From assembly GCA_029257045.1 (NCBI GenBank), contig JARIDB010000179.1:1-64000 (forward strand): a stretch of DNA of 64,000 nucleotides, read 5' to 3'. The notes beneath the pieces are model-generated. The model was not told the DNA's origin. It did no database searches and worked only from the letters and a program-made list of their open reading frames with translations. Below are positions 42,876 to 53,131 of this stretch, one piece after another (the first letter of the stretch is position 1; every line of letters begins with the position of its first letter). This DNA is from Clostridium sp. GTDB taxonomy: Bacteria; Bacillota; Clostridia; Clostridiales; Clostridiaceae. A program made the translations under genes and the position numbers.

Positions 42876-43568
42876 TTATAAAATATTAATAGTATTTTTA
42901 ATAAACTCTATTTTTTCATCTATAGTTTTTTTTCTTTCTATAGCATTTATAGTATCCTCTTTTATAATGTTATTTATTTTATTATAGTTTTCTAGTTTCA
43001 TTTCTAAATATCCCTTTAATAGAGGATGTCTAGATATTAGAAACCTTGGACTAATTTCATAATAAATTGAATCTATCTTTATATTTTCCCCATCTTTTTT
43101 TCGAACTTTAAATAATTCATAATATTTATTTTCTTCATAGCATAAATCTTCCTTTATTACTTCATATTCATTACTATAAAGATATTCTCTTAAAACTTCA
43201 GGATTCTGTGCAGGTTGAAGGATTAAATAATCTAGTTCTTTAACCTTTTCTACATTTTCTTCTAGAATATCTCTTATTAGATTTCCACCCATACCAGCTA
43301 TTATAGCCACATTAGCTTCTTTTTTATGTAAAACTTTAAGTCCACTTCCTAACCTAAATTCAATATTTTCATCTACTTCTTCTAAAATAGAATTTAATTT
43401 AGCTTTATCTAAAGGTTCTTTATTTATATCACAAGCTATAACTTTATTGGCTATTTTGTTTTGGATTGCATATATAGGTATATATCCATGATCAGTTCCT
43501 ATATCTGCTAAAACTTCAGTATTTTCAACATTCTTTATTATAAATTTTAATCTTTCGCTAATTTCCAT
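42876..43568 (-). CDS. trmK: tRNA (adenine(22)-N1)-methyltransferase
   Basis: A 230-residue SAM-dependent enzyme that methylates A22 in tRNA. The N-terminal Rossmann domain has the SAM motif VLADIGTDHGYIPIYAI (about 18-34) and AIIAGMGGNLIRDIL (about 88-102), the latter typical of TrmK. The C-terminal 70 residues are a coiled coil. It sits between rpoD and the Nif3-like gene, the usual Firmicutes order. It is separated from rpoD by a strong terminator, so trmK needs its own promoter or readthrough. Confidence 0.9.
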   Translation of the reverse strand: MEISERLKFIIKNVENTEVLADIGTDHGYIPIYAIQNKIANKVIACDINKEPLDKAKLNSILEEVDENIEFRLGSGLKVLHKKEANVAIIAGMGGNLIRDILEENVEKVKELDYLILQPAQNPEVLREYLYSNEYEVIKEDLCYEENKYYELFKVRKKDGENIKIDSIYYEISPRFLISRHPLLKGYLEMKLENYNKINNIIKEDTINAIERKKTIDEKIEFIKNTINIL

Positions 43569-43583
43569 TTTGTTCTCCTTACT

Positions 43584-43610
43584 AAAAAAATTAGCACCCT
43601 TTGGTGCTAA
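43584..43610 (-). terminator. Terminator at the end of rpoD
   Basis: TTAGCACC / GGTGCTAA with a 4-base loop followed by seven T residues leftward. The stem overlaps the rpoD stop codon. Confidence 0.88.
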
Positions 43611-44737
43611 TCTAAATAATCCTTCAATTTTTTACTTCTTGATGGGTGTCTTAATTTTCTAAGAGCTTTCGCTTCTATTTGCCTTATTCTTTCCCTAGTT
43701 ACATTAAACTCTTTACCTACTTCTTCAAGAGTCCTTGCTCTACCATCATCTAATCCAAATCTTAATCTCAATACCTTTTCTTCTCTTGGTGTTAAAGTAT
43801 CTAAAACATTTATTAATTGTTCCTTAAGCATTGTAAAAGCAGCTGCTTCAGCTGGTGCTAAAGCATCATCATCAGGTATAAAATCACCTAAATGAGAATC
43901 TTCTTCTTCTCCTATTGGTGTTTCTAGCGAAACTGGTTCTTGGGCAATTTTTTGTATTTCTCTTACTTTCTCTACTGGTAAATCCATCTCATTTGCAATC
44001 TCTTCTGGATATGGATCTCTACCTAATTCTTGTAATAATTGTCTTTGAACTCTTATTAATTTATTTATAGTCTCTACCATATGAACAGGTATTCTAATTG
44101 TTCTTGCTTGGTCTGCAATCGCTCTTGTTATCGCCTGTCTTATCCACCATGTAGCATAAGTAGAGAATTTAAAGCCCTTTCTATGGTCAAACTTTTCAAC
44201 AGCTTTAATAAGCCCTAAATTTCCTTCTTGAATAAGATCTAAAAATAGCATTCCTCTACCAACATATCTTTTAGCAATACTTACAACAAGTCTAAGGTTA
44301 GCTTCTGCTAATTTTTTCTTAGCTCTTTCTTCACCTTGTTCTATTCTAATTGCTAATTCTATCTCTTCTTCTGAAGATAAAAGAGGTACCTTACCTATTT
44401 CCTTTAGATACATTCTAACGGGATCATCTATTGCTATACCTTCTGGTACAGTTAAATCTAATTCTACGTCTTCCTCTTCTTCTTCCTCTTCTGTATTTTC
44501 GCCTACACGTCTACCATTTCCAATAACTTCTATACCCATAGATTCTAAAACTTCATATATTTTTTCTATTTGTTCAGGACCTAAATCTATATGATCAATT
44601 TCATCCAAAATTTCTTTATATGTTATCGATCCACTTTTCTTACCTTTTTCTAGCAGACTCTTCACTACGCCCATTTTACTACTTTTAGCTTCATTATCTT
44701 TCTTGCCTTGCTTAGCTTTTGTTTTTTCATCTACCAT
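43607..44737 (-). CDS. rpoD: RNA polymerase primary sigma factor
   Basis: A 376-residue housekeeping sigma factor (SigA). After an acidic linker ([13 protein letters not shown]) come region 1.2/2.1 ([22 protein letters not shown]), the -10-reading region 2 ([17 protein letters not shown]), region 3 and region 4.2 ([19 protein letters not shown]). ATG at 44737 is chosen because GGAGGT lies before it, and the longer form from 44764 would abut dnaG. It follows dnaG in the classic dnaG-rpoD arrangement and ends in a terminator. Confidence 0.97.
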   Translation of the reverse strand: MVDEKTKAKQGKKDNEAKSSKMGVVKSLLEKGKKSGSITYKEILDEIDHIDLGPEQIEKIYEVLESMGIEVIGNGRRVGENTEEEEEEEDVELDLTVPEGIAIDDPVRMYLKEIGKVPLLSSEEEIELAIRIEQGEERAKKKLAEANLRLVVSIAKRYVGRGMLFLDLIQEGNLGLIKAVEKFDHRKGFKFSTYATWWIRQAITRAIADQARTIRIPVHMVETINKLIRVQRQLLQELGRDPYPEEIANEMDLPVEKVREIQKIAQEPVSLETPIGEEEDSHLGDFIPDDDALAPAEAAAFTMLKEQLINVLDTLTPREEKVLRLRFGLDDGRARTLEEVGKEFNVTRERIRQIEAKALRKLRHPSRSKKLKDYLD

Positions 44738-44764
44738 TTTATTACCTCCTTCCGCTTTTACCAA

Positions 44765-46543
44765 TTACTTCACACCTTTCTTAAGTTGCTCATTTACCTT
44801 GTTTATTTCTATTGCAATCTGTATTGATTCTTCAATTTTACCTTTAGATTCTAAAGTTCTTTGCCTATTAGTTAGATCTTTTAATTCTTTATTTAACTTA
44901 TAAGTATTTAATTGTTTTATTAAATCTTGTACTAGCTTTTCATTGTTATTTCCAACTATTATATTTTGTTCTTTTATTTTAACTAATTCTTCCATAGACT
45001 TAACATTTATACATCTAGATTCAACAAAAGTAACAACATTATTTATATTTCCCTTTTTAGCTTCTTTAATAATAAGAAATATCTCTTTATGTTCTGGTAA
45101 AATTAGTTCTTCTTGGTTTATTAATTCATTAATATAGTCAAAAAGATCATATTCTAAACATAATTTTATTAACATTCTTTCAGCTCTTACATAAGTTGGC
45201 TCTATATATAATTTTGTTCCAACTTCTTCCTTATTATTCATGAAATATTTTTGTTTTGTATTTTTCGTCATTTCTTTTGATAATAAATCAAATAATGTTT
45301 GTTCTCTTATACCCGTTTGTTCAGATATTTTTTTTATATAAACATCCTTTTCTAGTGAATTTACATCCGCTAGTATTTCTGTAACCCTTTTACCATACTT
45401 AACTAATCCAGCTCCATCTTTTAAATTAATTCCTTCAGCAGCTTTTCTTATTCTGTATTCTATTAATCCTTCTGCATTATCAACTAATTTTAAAAATGCT
45501 ACTTTTCCATTACTTCTTACATATTCATCTGGATCTTTTGCCTGAGGTATATTTAATACTCTCACATCGAATCCTTCATCCCTTAGAATATGAAGTCCCC
45601 TTAAAGTTGCTGTTTGACCTGCAATATCTGCATCGTAGGATATTATAACTTTATCCGCATATCTCTTAAGTAATCTAGCTTGATTAATAGTTAATGCAGT
45701 TCCAAGAGAAGCTACGACATTTGTAATACCATATTGATTAAGGGCAATTAGATCCATATATCCCTCTACCATAATAAAGTATCTTTCTTGAGTCTTGCTT
45801 TTAATAGCAAAGTTTAGGCCATATAGATTTGTACCTTTTTGGAATACTAAGGTTTCTGGTGAATTTAAATATTTGGGTTTTGAATCATCTAAAACCCTAC
45901 CACCAAAACCAATTACCTTACCTCTGTAATCAAATACTGGAAACATTACTCTATTTCTAAATCTATCGTAATTATTACCAGTCCTTTCAGAAGTTGATAT
46001 AAGTCCAGCTTCCATAATGATATCATCTTTAAATCCTATTTTTCTAAGATAAAAAAGCAAGTCATTCCAACTATCTTTGGCAAAACCTAATCCAAATTTA
46101 ATAATAGTCTCCTCTTTCATTCCCCTATTTAAAAAATAATCCTTTGCAGTTTTATCTTTTTTAAGGTTTGAAAAAAAATATCTAGCTGCTTCTACATTTG
46201 CTTTATATAGTAGCTTTCTTTTTTGATCCTTTGGGTTAAATTTGCCATCTTCTCTTTCAATAATAATATTAGCTTTATCTGCTAAATATCTTACGGCATC
46301 AACGAAAGTCATATTCCTATTTTTCATAATAAAAGAAATTATATTTCCAGATTCTCCACACCCAAAACATTTATAAATTTGCTTATCTTGTGATACGGAA
46401 AAAGATGGTGTTTTTTCATTATGAAAAGGACAAAGACCAGAAAAGTTTCTTCCTGATTTTTTCAACTTTACAGTTTCAGATATTACATCTACAATGTCGT
46501 TTTGTTCTTTTACTTTTTCTAGAATCTCTTCAGAAATCTGCAA
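44765..46543 (-). CDS. dnaG: DNA primase
   Basis: A 592-residue primase that makes RNA primers at the replication fork. The N-terminal zinc ribbon shows CPFHNEKTPSFSV and CFGCGESGN (Cys/His ligands, about residues 39-66). The TOPRIM core has MVEGYMDLIAL and VISYDADIAGQTA. The C-terminal helicase-binding region is less conserved. The start is TTG at 46543, 7 bases from AAGGAGGTG. An inverted repeat, GACTAA / TTAGTC (46564-46580), lies in its leader. It probably shares a transcript with rpoD. Confidence 0.96.
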   Translation of the reverse strand: MQISEEILEKVKEQNDIVDVISETVKLKKSGRNFSGLCPFHNEKTPSFSVSQDKQIYKCFGCGESGNIISFIMKNRNMTFVDAVRYLADKANIIIEREDGKFNPKDQKRKLLYKANVEAARYFFSNLKKDKTAKDYFLNRGMKEETIIKFGLGFAKDSWNDLLFYLRKIGFKDDIIMEAGLISTSERTGNNYDRFRNRVMFPVFDYRGKVIGFGGRVLDDSKPKYLNSPETLVFQKGTNLYGLNFAIKSKTQERYFIMVEGYMDLIALNQYGITNVVASLGTALTINQARLLKRYADKVIISYDADIAGQTATLRGLHILRDEGFDVRVLNIPQAKDPDEYVRSNGKVAFLKLVDNAEGLIEYRIRKAAEGINLKDGAGLVKYGKRVTEILADVNSLEKDVYIKKISEQTGIREQTLFDLLSKEMTKNTKQKYFMNNKEEVGTKLYIEPTYVRAERMLIKLCLEYDLFDYINELINQEELILPEHKEIFLIIKEAKKGNINNVVTFVESRCINVKSMEELVKIKEQNIIVGNNNEKLVQDLIKQLNTYKLNKELKDLTNRQRTLESKGKIEESIQIAIEINKVNEQLKKGVK

Positions 46544-46710
46544 GGAGATTCACCTCCTTACCTGACTAATAAATTTAGTCAACTTATAATAATTTCGACA
46601 TTTTCTATCTTAATCCTTCTTAATTAGAAAAATTATTTAATTTTTACTCAATCTTCTCTATTTTAATATTCTTTATTAACTACAAAATCCCTCTTATTTT
46701 TATGTTAAAC

Positions 46711-47739
46711 TTAATATATTACTAATTTAGGAACAAATATTGAATTAAAGGTATTCAAGCAATAGTCATCACTCATTCCTGCTACATAGTCCGCTACCGC
46801 TCTTTTAAGCCCTTCTTCTTCAGCTATTTCTTTATATATTCCCCTTAATTCTTGTGGATTATTATAGTAATAATCTATTAGGTTTTCTAATATGAATTTT
46901 GCTTTATTTCTCTCTACTTTTAGAATATCCCCTAAGTAAACATTTTTAAACATAAATCTTCTTAATTCTGTCATAGCATCCCAAATCTCAGCACTAAACT
47001 TAACATCCATATAATTATCATTTATAGAATCTGTAGTATTTTTAATTCCATCTAAAATTAAAGTTTCTATCCTTTTAGAGTGAGTATTCCCTAAAACTTT
47101 AGTTACTTCCTTTGGAAGAGAATCTTCACTTAAAAGCCCAGCTCTTATTGAATCATCTATATCATGATTTAAATAGGCTATCTTATCACTAACTTTTACT
47201 ATCCTTCCTTCTAGTGTTTTAGCTTTATTATTTCCTTTATCTAATCCACTATGATTCAGTATTCCATCAATAACCTCATCAGTTAAATTTAATCCAAATC
47301 CATCTCTTTCAAGCTTCTGAACTACTCTAACACTTTGTTCGTTATGCCTAAATCCACCATCTAAAAATTTATTCAATACTTCTTCTCCATTGTGAGCAAA
47401 AGCTACATGCCCTAAGTCATGACCTAAAGAAATAGCCTCTATTAATGATTCATTTAAACCTATTCCTTTTCCCATAGTCCTTGCTATTTGGGATACTTCT
47501 AATGTATGGGTAAGTCTTGTTCTATAATGATCTCCAAAGGTTTTTATATAAACTTGAGTTTTATGTTTTAGCCTTCTAAAGGATTTGCAGTGAATTATTC
47601 TATCTCTATCTACCATAAAACAAGTTCTTATCATATCCTTAGTTTCTAACTTTTTTCTCCCTAAAGTATTTTCACTAAGTTTTGCGCTTTTAATTAATGT
47701 CAATCTCTCAAAATACTCTATTTTTTCCCTTACATCCAT
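46711..47739 (-). CDS. dgt: Deoxyguanosinetriphosphate triphosphohydrolase-like protein
   Basis: A 342-residue HD-domain hydrolase that splits dNTPs into nucleoside and triphosphate. HD motif residues lie in [12 protein letters not shown] (about 75), [17 protein letters not shown] (about 107-120), and the later [16 protein letters not shown] at 47739 is preferred to GTG at 47748, which falls inside the ribosome binding site. It precedes dnaG on the same strand with a 167-base gap, as in many clostridia. Confidence 0.92.
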   Translation of the reverse strand: MDVREKIEYFERLTLIKSAKLSENTLGRKKLETKDMIRTCFMVDRDRIIHCKSFRRLKHKTQVYIKTFGDHYRTRLTHTLEVSQIARTMGKGIGLNESLIEAISLGHDLGHVAFAHNGEEVLNKFLDGGFRHNEQSVRVVQKLERDGFGLNLTDEVIDGILNHSGLDKGNNKAKTLEGRIVKVSDKIAYLNHDIDDSIRAGLLSEDSLPKEVTKVLGNTHSKRIETLILDGIKNTTDSINDNYMDVKFSAEIWDAMTELRRFMFKNVYLGDILKVERNKAKFILENLIDYYYNNPQELRGIYKEIAEEEGLKRAVADYVAGMSDDYCLNTFNSIFVPKLVIY

Positions 47740-47871
47740 ATATCTCACCCCTATTAAAGATATTCTATATTTTTCTCCACTTTCCTTTATTTAAATAATA
47801 TATTTAATAATAGTATATTTAGAAACTTTAATTAATATCTTAATAATGAATAAATTTTTAAGGAGAGCCTT

Positions 47872-48933
47872 ATGGTAAATTATTTAAAGGATTTTAAAAA
47901 TGAATTACTTCCTATTAATGAAATAAAGGAAAATATTTTATCTCATTATGATCTTTATAATGCAAATATAATTAAAATTAAATTTAAAGATACAGAGAAG
48001 CAAAGAGCTGTTTATAGAATAGATTGTAAAGATAAAACTTATTGTCTAAAAAAAGTTTACTATGACGAGGAAAACTTATTATATGTTTACTCTGCAATGG
48101 AATGGACTTTTAAATCTGGAATTAATGTACCAAGACTTTTACCTACTAATGATGATAATAGATTTGTAAAATATAAAGATATGCTTTTTATTTTAACGCC
48201 TTGGTTAGATGGCATTAAATGCAATTTTGACAATTTAGACCATGTGCTAATTTCTTCTAGGACTCTTGGTAAATTACATATGTCTTCAAAAAACTTTATG
48301 CCTATAGAAGGTAGTTATTTAAGAGAAGGACTTGATAACTTTCACGAGAGTACTGGAAAACATTTTAATCAATTATTAGAGAGCATAAATAATGCAAATA
48401 AATATCAAGATAGGTTTTCTAACTTATTATTAAAAAATATAGATAGCAATTTAGAACTTGCCAAAATTTCTTATGAAATGTCCTCTTCTATTGATACTAC
48501 CAATTTATCTAGATCTTTATGTCATGGAGATTTTGTTAATAAAAATATTTTAATAGATGATAATTCTATTTCAATTATTGATTTCGATAAATGTAAGTAC
48601 GATTTTTGCGCTCGAGATATTTCCTATTTATTAAGGCGGCTTTTAAAAAGAGAAAATACTAATTGGCAATTAAACTTAACATTAAATGTTATAGATAATT
48701 ATTTAAAAGAAGGTTCTTTATCCTCTGATGATTTAAAATATATTATTTCTTATATTGCTTTTCCACAAAAATTTTGGAAGTTATCAAGAGATTATTATAA
48801 AAATATAAAGAAATGTAACAAAAATGCTTTTATTAATCTTTTAGATAAAGGTATAGTTCGTTCTAATAATCAATTAGATTTTATTTATGCTCTTAGAAAA
48901 ACATTTAACTTAAAATATAATGCTAATATATAA
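47872..48933 (+). CDS. CotS-family spore coat protein (kinase-like fold)
   Basis: A 353-residue protein of the CotS/CotI family with an aminoglycoside-phosphotransferase-like fold, associated with the spore coat. The nucleotide-binding start is KTYCLKKVYYD (about 58). The catalytic loop reads SLCHGDFVNKNIL (about 219) and the metal motif IIDFDKCKYD (about 238). These are well kept, so kinase activity is possible. ATG at 47872 follows AAGGAG. It is divergent from dgt. Confidence 0.85.
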   Translation: MVNYLKDFKNELLPINEIKENILSHYDLYNANIIKIKFKDTEKQRAVYRIDCKDKTYCLKKVYYDEENLLYVYSAMEWTFKSGINVPRLLPTNDDNRFVKYKDMLFILTPWLDGIKCNFDNLDHVLISSRTLGKLHMSSKNFMPIEGSYLREGLDNFHESTGKHFNQLLESINNANKYQDRFSNLLLKNIDSNLELAKISYEMSSSIDTTNLSRSLCHGDFVNKNILIDDNSISIIDFDKCKYDFCARDISYLLRRLLKRENTNWQLNLTLNVIDNYLKEGSLSSDDLKYIISYIAFPQKFWKLSRDYYKNIKKCNKNAFINLLDKGIVRSNNQLDFIYALRKTFNLKYNANI

Positions 48934-48969
48934 AATGAGTTGTTACACATTTGTGTAACAACTCATTTT
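48932..48969. terminator. Bidirectional terminator, cotS / ppdK
   Basis: A near-perfect 18-bp stem with core AAAATGAGTTGTTACACA and its complement between converging genes, with T runs both ways. Confidence 0.88.
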
Positions 48970-48978
48970 CATTTTGTA

Positions 48979-51609
48979 TTATCTTCTATTTTTAACTTGT
49001 GCTTGTGCAGCTGCAAGTCTTGCAATTGGAACTCTAAATGGTGAGCATGACACATAGTCCAAACCTATATTATGGAAGAATTCAACAGATGATGGATCTC
49101 CACCATGTTCCCCACAAATTCCAAGTTTCATACCTGGTCTAGCAGCTCTTCCTTTTTCACATGCCATCTTAACTAATTGACCTACTCCAGTTTGATCTAA
49201 TTTCGCAAATGGATCTTGCTCATAGATTTTCTTTTCATAGTAATCTTTTAAGAACTTAGCAGCATCATCTCTTGAGAAACCAAATGACATTTGAGTTAAA
49301 TCATTTGTTCCAAATGAGAAAAATTCAGCTTCTTTTGCAATCTTATCAGCCGTTAAACAAGCTCTTGGTATTTCAATCATAGTACCTACATGATAATCAA
49401 TTGTAACTCCTTTTTCTTCCATAACCTTTTTTGCTGTAGCAACAACTAAATCTTTAACATATTTTAATTCCTTAATTTCTCCAACTAATGGAATCATTAT
49501 TTCTGGAACCACTTTAAATCCTTTATTACTTTGTACATAGATAGCAGCTTCTATTACAGCTCTTGTTTGCATTTCTGCAATTTCTGGGTAAGATACTGCA
49601 AGTCTACAACCTCTATGTCCCATCATTGGGTTAAACTCGTGAAGATCAGCTATAGTTTCTTTTAACTCTTCAAAAGTTATTCCTAAATCTTTAGCTAATC
49701 CATGAATTTCTGCATCTGTATGAGGTAAGAATTCATGTAATGGTGGATCTAAGAATCTTACTGTAGCTGGCATTCCTTCTAAAGCTTCATAGATTCCAAT
49801 GAAATCTTCTTTTTGCATTGGAAGTAACTTTTCTAATGCTTCTCTTCTAGTATCTTCATTTTTAGCAACTATCATTTCTCTAACTGCCATTATTCTATCT
49901 TCAGCAAAGAACATATGCTCAGTTCTGCAAAGACCTATACCTTGTGCTCCAAACTCTACCCCTTGTCTAGCATCTTTTGGTGAATCAGCATTAGTTCTAA
50001 CTTTTAAAACTCTGATTTCATCAGCCCAAGCCATAAATGTAGCAAAGTGTCCTGAAATTTCAGGAGTATCTGTAGCAATTGATTCACCATATATATTTCC
50101 TGTTGTTCCATCTATTGAAATAAAATCATTATCTGTATAAACTTTTCCACTAACTTCTAAAGTTTTAGCTTCTTCATTAACTTTAAGTTCTCCGCAACCT
50201 GCAACACAACAAGTTCCCATTCCTCTTGCAACAACAGCAGCATGAGAAGTCATACCTCCTCTTACTGTTAAAATACCTTTAGAAGCTATCATGCCTTCAA
50301 TATCTTCTGGTGAGGTTTCAAGTCTAACTAAAACTACAACTTCACCTTTTTCATGTCTCTCTTTAGCTTCTTGAGCTGTAAAGGCAATTTTACCACAAGC
50401 AGCTCCTGGTGATGCAGGTAAGCCTTTTGCTATAGGTGTAGCTCTCTTTAAATCTTCAATATGGAAAGCTGGATGAAGCAAAGAATCTAATTGACTTGGC
50501 TCAACCTTTAATATTGCTTGTTCCTTAGTTAACATACCTTCTTCAACTAAATCAACAGCAATTTTTAAAGCAGCTTGAGCTGTTCTTTTACCATTTCTTG
50601 TCTGAAGGAAGTATAACTTGCCTTCTTCTATAGTTATTTCCATATCTTGCATATCTCTATAGTGGTGTTCTAATTTATTAACTATATCAGTAAATTGCTT
50701 GTATATTACTGGGCTTTGTTCTTCTAATTTTGCTATTGGAAGTGGTGTTCTTATACCTGCAACAACATCTTCGCCTTGTGCATTCATTAAGTATTCACCA
50801 TAAATTCTATTATCCCCATTAGCTGGATCTCTTGAGAAAACAACTCCTGTTCCTGAAGTTTCCCCTTTGTTTCCAAATACCATTTCTTGTACGTTTACAG
50901 CTGTTCCCCATTCTCCTGGAATATCATTCAATCTTCTATAAACAACAGCTCTTGGATTGTCCCATGACCTAAATACAGCAGTTATTGAAGCTATTAATTG
51001 AATTTTTGGATCTTGTGGGAATTCTTCCCCAATTTCTTTTTTATATAAAGCTTTATATCTTTCAACAAGGACAATTAAATCTTCAGCTGTTAAGTCTGTA
51101 TCTGTTTCAACACCTTTTTCTTCTTTCAACCCATCAATTAAGCCTTCAAATAATCTCTTTTCTACATCCATAACAACATCTGAGAACATTTGTATAAATC
51201 TTCTATATGAATCATACGCAAATCTAGGATTGTTTGTTAAATCAGCAATAACCTTAACTGATTTATCGTTTAATCCAAGATTCAATACTGTATCCATCAT
51301 TCCTGGCATTGAAACTCTTGCACCAGATCTTACTGATACTAATAAAGGATTTGTTAAACTACCAAATTCTTTACCTGTAATCTTTTCAAGTTCTGTTATT
51401 TTTTCATTAATTTCTTCAATAATGTTTTCAGATATTACTTTTCCATCCTCATAGTATTTATTACAAGCCTCAGTTGTAACAGTAAATCCTTGTGGTACCG
51501 GAATTCCTAGTAGAATCATTTCTGCTAAATTTGCTCCTTTACCTCCAATAAGATTCTTCATTGACCCATTACTCTCACTGAAAAGGTAAACATATTTCTT
51601 TTTATCCAT
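48979..51609 (-). CDS. ppdK: Pyruvate, phosphate dikinase
   Basis: An 876-residue enzyme that interconverts pyruvate, ATP and Pi with PEP, AMP and PPi. The ATP-grasp domain starts with LIGGKGANLAEM and has SVRSGARVSMPGMMDTVLNLG. The swivelling phospho-His site is GGMTSHAAVVARGMG (about residue 450), and the C-terminal TIM barrel has GLCRTEHMFF and CGEHGGDP with the catalytic Cys. ATG at 51609 follows GGAGGA. It lies 89 bases behind ccpN on the same strand and is likely under its control. Confidence 0.97.
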   Translation of the reverse strand: MDKKKYVYLFSESNGSMKNLIGGKGANLAEMILLGIPVPQGFTVTTEACNKYYEDGKVISENIIEEINEKITELEKITGKEFGSLTNPLLVSVRSGARVSMPGMMDTVLNLGLNDKSVKVIADLTNNPRFAYDSYRRFIQMFSDVVMDVEKRLFEGLIDGLKEEKGVETDTDLTAEDLIVLVERYKALYKKEIGEEFPQDPKIQLIASITAVFRSWDNPRAVVYRRLNDIPGEWGTAVNVQEMVFGNKGETSGTGVVFSRDPANGDNRIYGEYLMNAQGEDVVAGIRTPLPIAKLEEQSPVIYKQFTDIVNKLEHHYRDMQDMEITIEEGKLYFLQTRNGKRTAQAALKIAVDLVEEGMLTKEQAILKVEPSQLDSLLHPAFHIEDLKRATPIAKGLPASPGAACGKIAFTAQEAKERHEKGEVVVLVRLETSPEDIEGMIASKGILTVRGGMTSHAAVVARGMGTCCVAGCGELKVNEEAKTLEVSGKVYTDNDFISIDGTTGNIYGESIATDTPEISGHFATFMAWADEIRVLKVRTNADSPKDARQGVEFGAQGIGLCRTEHMFFAEDRIMAVREMIVAKNEDTRREALEKLLPMQKEDFIGIYEALEGMPATVRFLDPPLHEFLPHTDAEIHGLAKDLGITFEELKETIADLHEFNPMMGHRGCRLAVSYPEIAEMQTRAVIEAAIYVQSNKGFKVVPEIMIPLVGEIKELKYVKDLVVATAKKVMEEKGVTIDYHVGTMIEIPRACLTADKIAKEAEFFSFGTNDLTQMSFGFSRDDAAKFLKDYYEKKIYEQDPFAKLDQTGVGQLVKMACEKGRAARPGMKLGICGEHGGDPSSVEFFHNIGLDYVSCSPFRVPIARLAAAQAQVKNRR

Positions 51610-51698
51610 CTCAATACTCCTCCGTTCAATCAAATTGATATATATACTAACAACACTTTCGCATTGTAGCTACCCATTAAAAACCATAGTATTAATAT

Positions 51699-52337
51699 TT
51701 AATTTTTCACACCTAATTTTACAAATAATTTAGTTATATTTGTTTTAGATATTTTTCCTATTATTTTATATTGGTTCTTTTCCCCATTCTCTGTCTCAAT
51801 TTTATCTACTATTGGAATGCTGTCAATTTCATGATCTATTATTTTTTCAGCTAAACTATAAGCGCTATCTTCTAAATTAGCACAAATTATATTCGGCATT
51901 CTTGTCATTATAACGCCTACTGGAACCTTATGTATATCAGTTCCACCAATTGCTATCTTAAGAAAATCTTTTCTTGAAACAGCACCAACTAAAGTTCCAT
52001 TACTTTCTACAAATAAAGTACCCACATCATTTAAGAATAAAAATACTATAGCATCATACACCATTGTTTCTTCACTAACTGTAACCGGCTTTGACATTAT
52101 CTCTTTAGCTGTAACCTTTGAAATGCTCTCTAAAATAGCAGTGTTTTGAAGGTTCCCTAGGTATACATAACCAACCTTAGGTTTCGCATCTAACATACCA
52201 ATCATAGTTAAAATAGCTAAATCTGCTCTTAGGGCTGCTCTTGATACACCTAAGTTTTCTGCTAAAGTTTCACTTGTAACAGGCTGTCCTTCCTTTACCA
52301 TCCTAACTATTTCTTCTTGTCTATGTGATAGTTTCAA
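51699..52337 (-). CDS. ccpN: CcpN-like regulator (HTH plus CBS pair)
   Basis: A 212-residue regulator. The winged helix (about 1-60) reads LSHRQEEIVRMVKEGQPVTSETLAENLGVSRAALRADLAIL. A tandem CBS pair (about 78-205), which in CcpN senses adenine nucleotides, follows: KEIMSKPVTVSEETMVYDAI and GVIMTRMPNIICANLEDSA. In Bacillus CcpN represses gluconeogenic genes during glycolysis. Here it directly precedes ppdK, whose product makes PEP from pyruvate, so the link is natural. The start is TTG at 52337 behind AGAGGT. Confidence 0.82.
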   Translation of the reverse strand: MKLSHRQEEIVRMVKEGQPVTSETLAENLGVSRAALRADLAILTMIGMLDAKPKVGYVYLGNLQNTAILESISKVTAKEIMSKPVTVSEETMVYDAIVFLFLNDVGTLFVESNGTLVGAVSRKDFLKIAIGGTDIHKVPVGVIMTRMPNIICANLEDSAYSLAEKIIDHEIDSIPIVDKIETENGEKNQYKIIGKISKTNITKLFVKLGVKN

Positions 52338-52362
52338 TCTTATACCTCTTTCTCTAATATAA

Positions 52363-52478
52363 AAGAATATTCAGATAATTTTGATTTGTTTGATATTTAT
52401 ATACTAATTATATCATTTTATAAGAGTTTGACTATACTTATTTTTATTAAAAATAAGTCAAAATACCTGAATATTCTT
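52363..52478. repeat. Inverted repeat pair flanking the ccpN promoter region
   Basis: AAGAATATTCAG at 52363-52374 and its exact reverse complement at 52467-52478 stand about 100 bases apart. Similarity continues inward (ATAATTTTGA against GTATTTTGA). Between them are a perfect ACTTATTTTT / AAAAATAAGT hairpin (52436-52458) and a TATAAT. Each arm is itself centred on the palindrome GAATATTC. This could be a two-site operator allowing looping. Confidence 0.6.
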
Positions 52479-52520
52479 ACTTTATACAATTTTTTACTTT
52501 TTTACTTTAATAAGTTTTTC

Positions 52521-53126
52521 TTAATCTTCCTTATCTTCTTCGAAGTTAACAGTATAGCTGTACATATTTTCGTCTTCTTTATTTTCTTCTTTTTTAAATA
52601 TATCTTCTTTAATTATAGTTCCTAAATCTCTATCTTTTCTAACTTCAGAAACCTTATCTTTAACCTTCTCTACTACATCTGTTGCTGCACCTTTTATATC
52701 TTCTACAGTTTTAGAAATATATTTATTAACAACTTCTACTGAACCATCAGCTTTTGTTATTTCAATAGTTATTTTAGTAACAACTGCTGCTATTACTAAG
52801 AAAGCTAAAATTTGAGGTATTATTATAGCTATTACCCCTGCTGCTATCCCTGCGTTTACAGGCATATCTACTATTTCTTTTTCATCTTTACTTATTTTAA
52901 TTCTAGTAACATTTCCTTTGCTTATTAAATCTTTAAGCCACTTCTTAAAATCCTGTATAGTCTCTTGATTATACTTATTTTCTTTTTTATCTTGTCTTTG
53001 TTTTTCAATATAAATTATCGCTTCTAATACATCTTCATTACAAGCTTCTAAAGAATACTTTGCTTCTCCATAAGAAACCCCTGTTCTTTCTATTACTTGA
53101 TCTACTTTTTCCAAAGTTATTCCCAT
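52521..53126 (-). CDS. DUF4342 protein with UBA-like N-terminus
   Basis: A 201-residue protein. The N-terminal 45 residues (LEKVDQVIERTGVSYGEAKYSLEACNEDVLEAIIYIE) look like a UBA/TS-N helical domain. The DUF4342 region (about 55-135) contains WLKDLISKGNVTRIKI and a hydrophobic segment, GIAAGVIAIIIPQILAFLVIAAVV, likely membrane-associated. The tail is charged and coiled. Function unknown. ATG at 53126 sits behind GGAGTG within the recO end, 5 bases past its stop codon, so it is co-transcribed with recO. Confidence 0.8.
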   Translation of the reverse strand: MGITLEKVDQVIERTGVSYGEAKYSLEACNEDVLEAIIYIEKQRQDKKENKYNQETIQDFKKWLKDLISKGNVTRIKISKDEKEIVDMPVNAGIAAGVIAIIIPQILAFLVIAAVVTKITIEITKADGSVEVVNKYISKTVEDIKGAATDVVEKVKDKVSEVRKDRDLGTIIKEDIFKKEENKEDENMYSYTVNFEEDKED

Positions 53127-53131
53127 GATTA

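Noticed and set aside
46564..46580. GACTAA / TTAGTC inverted repeat in the dnaG leader considered as a terminator
   Set aside because: Stem of only 6 A/T-rich base pairs and no T run on either side.
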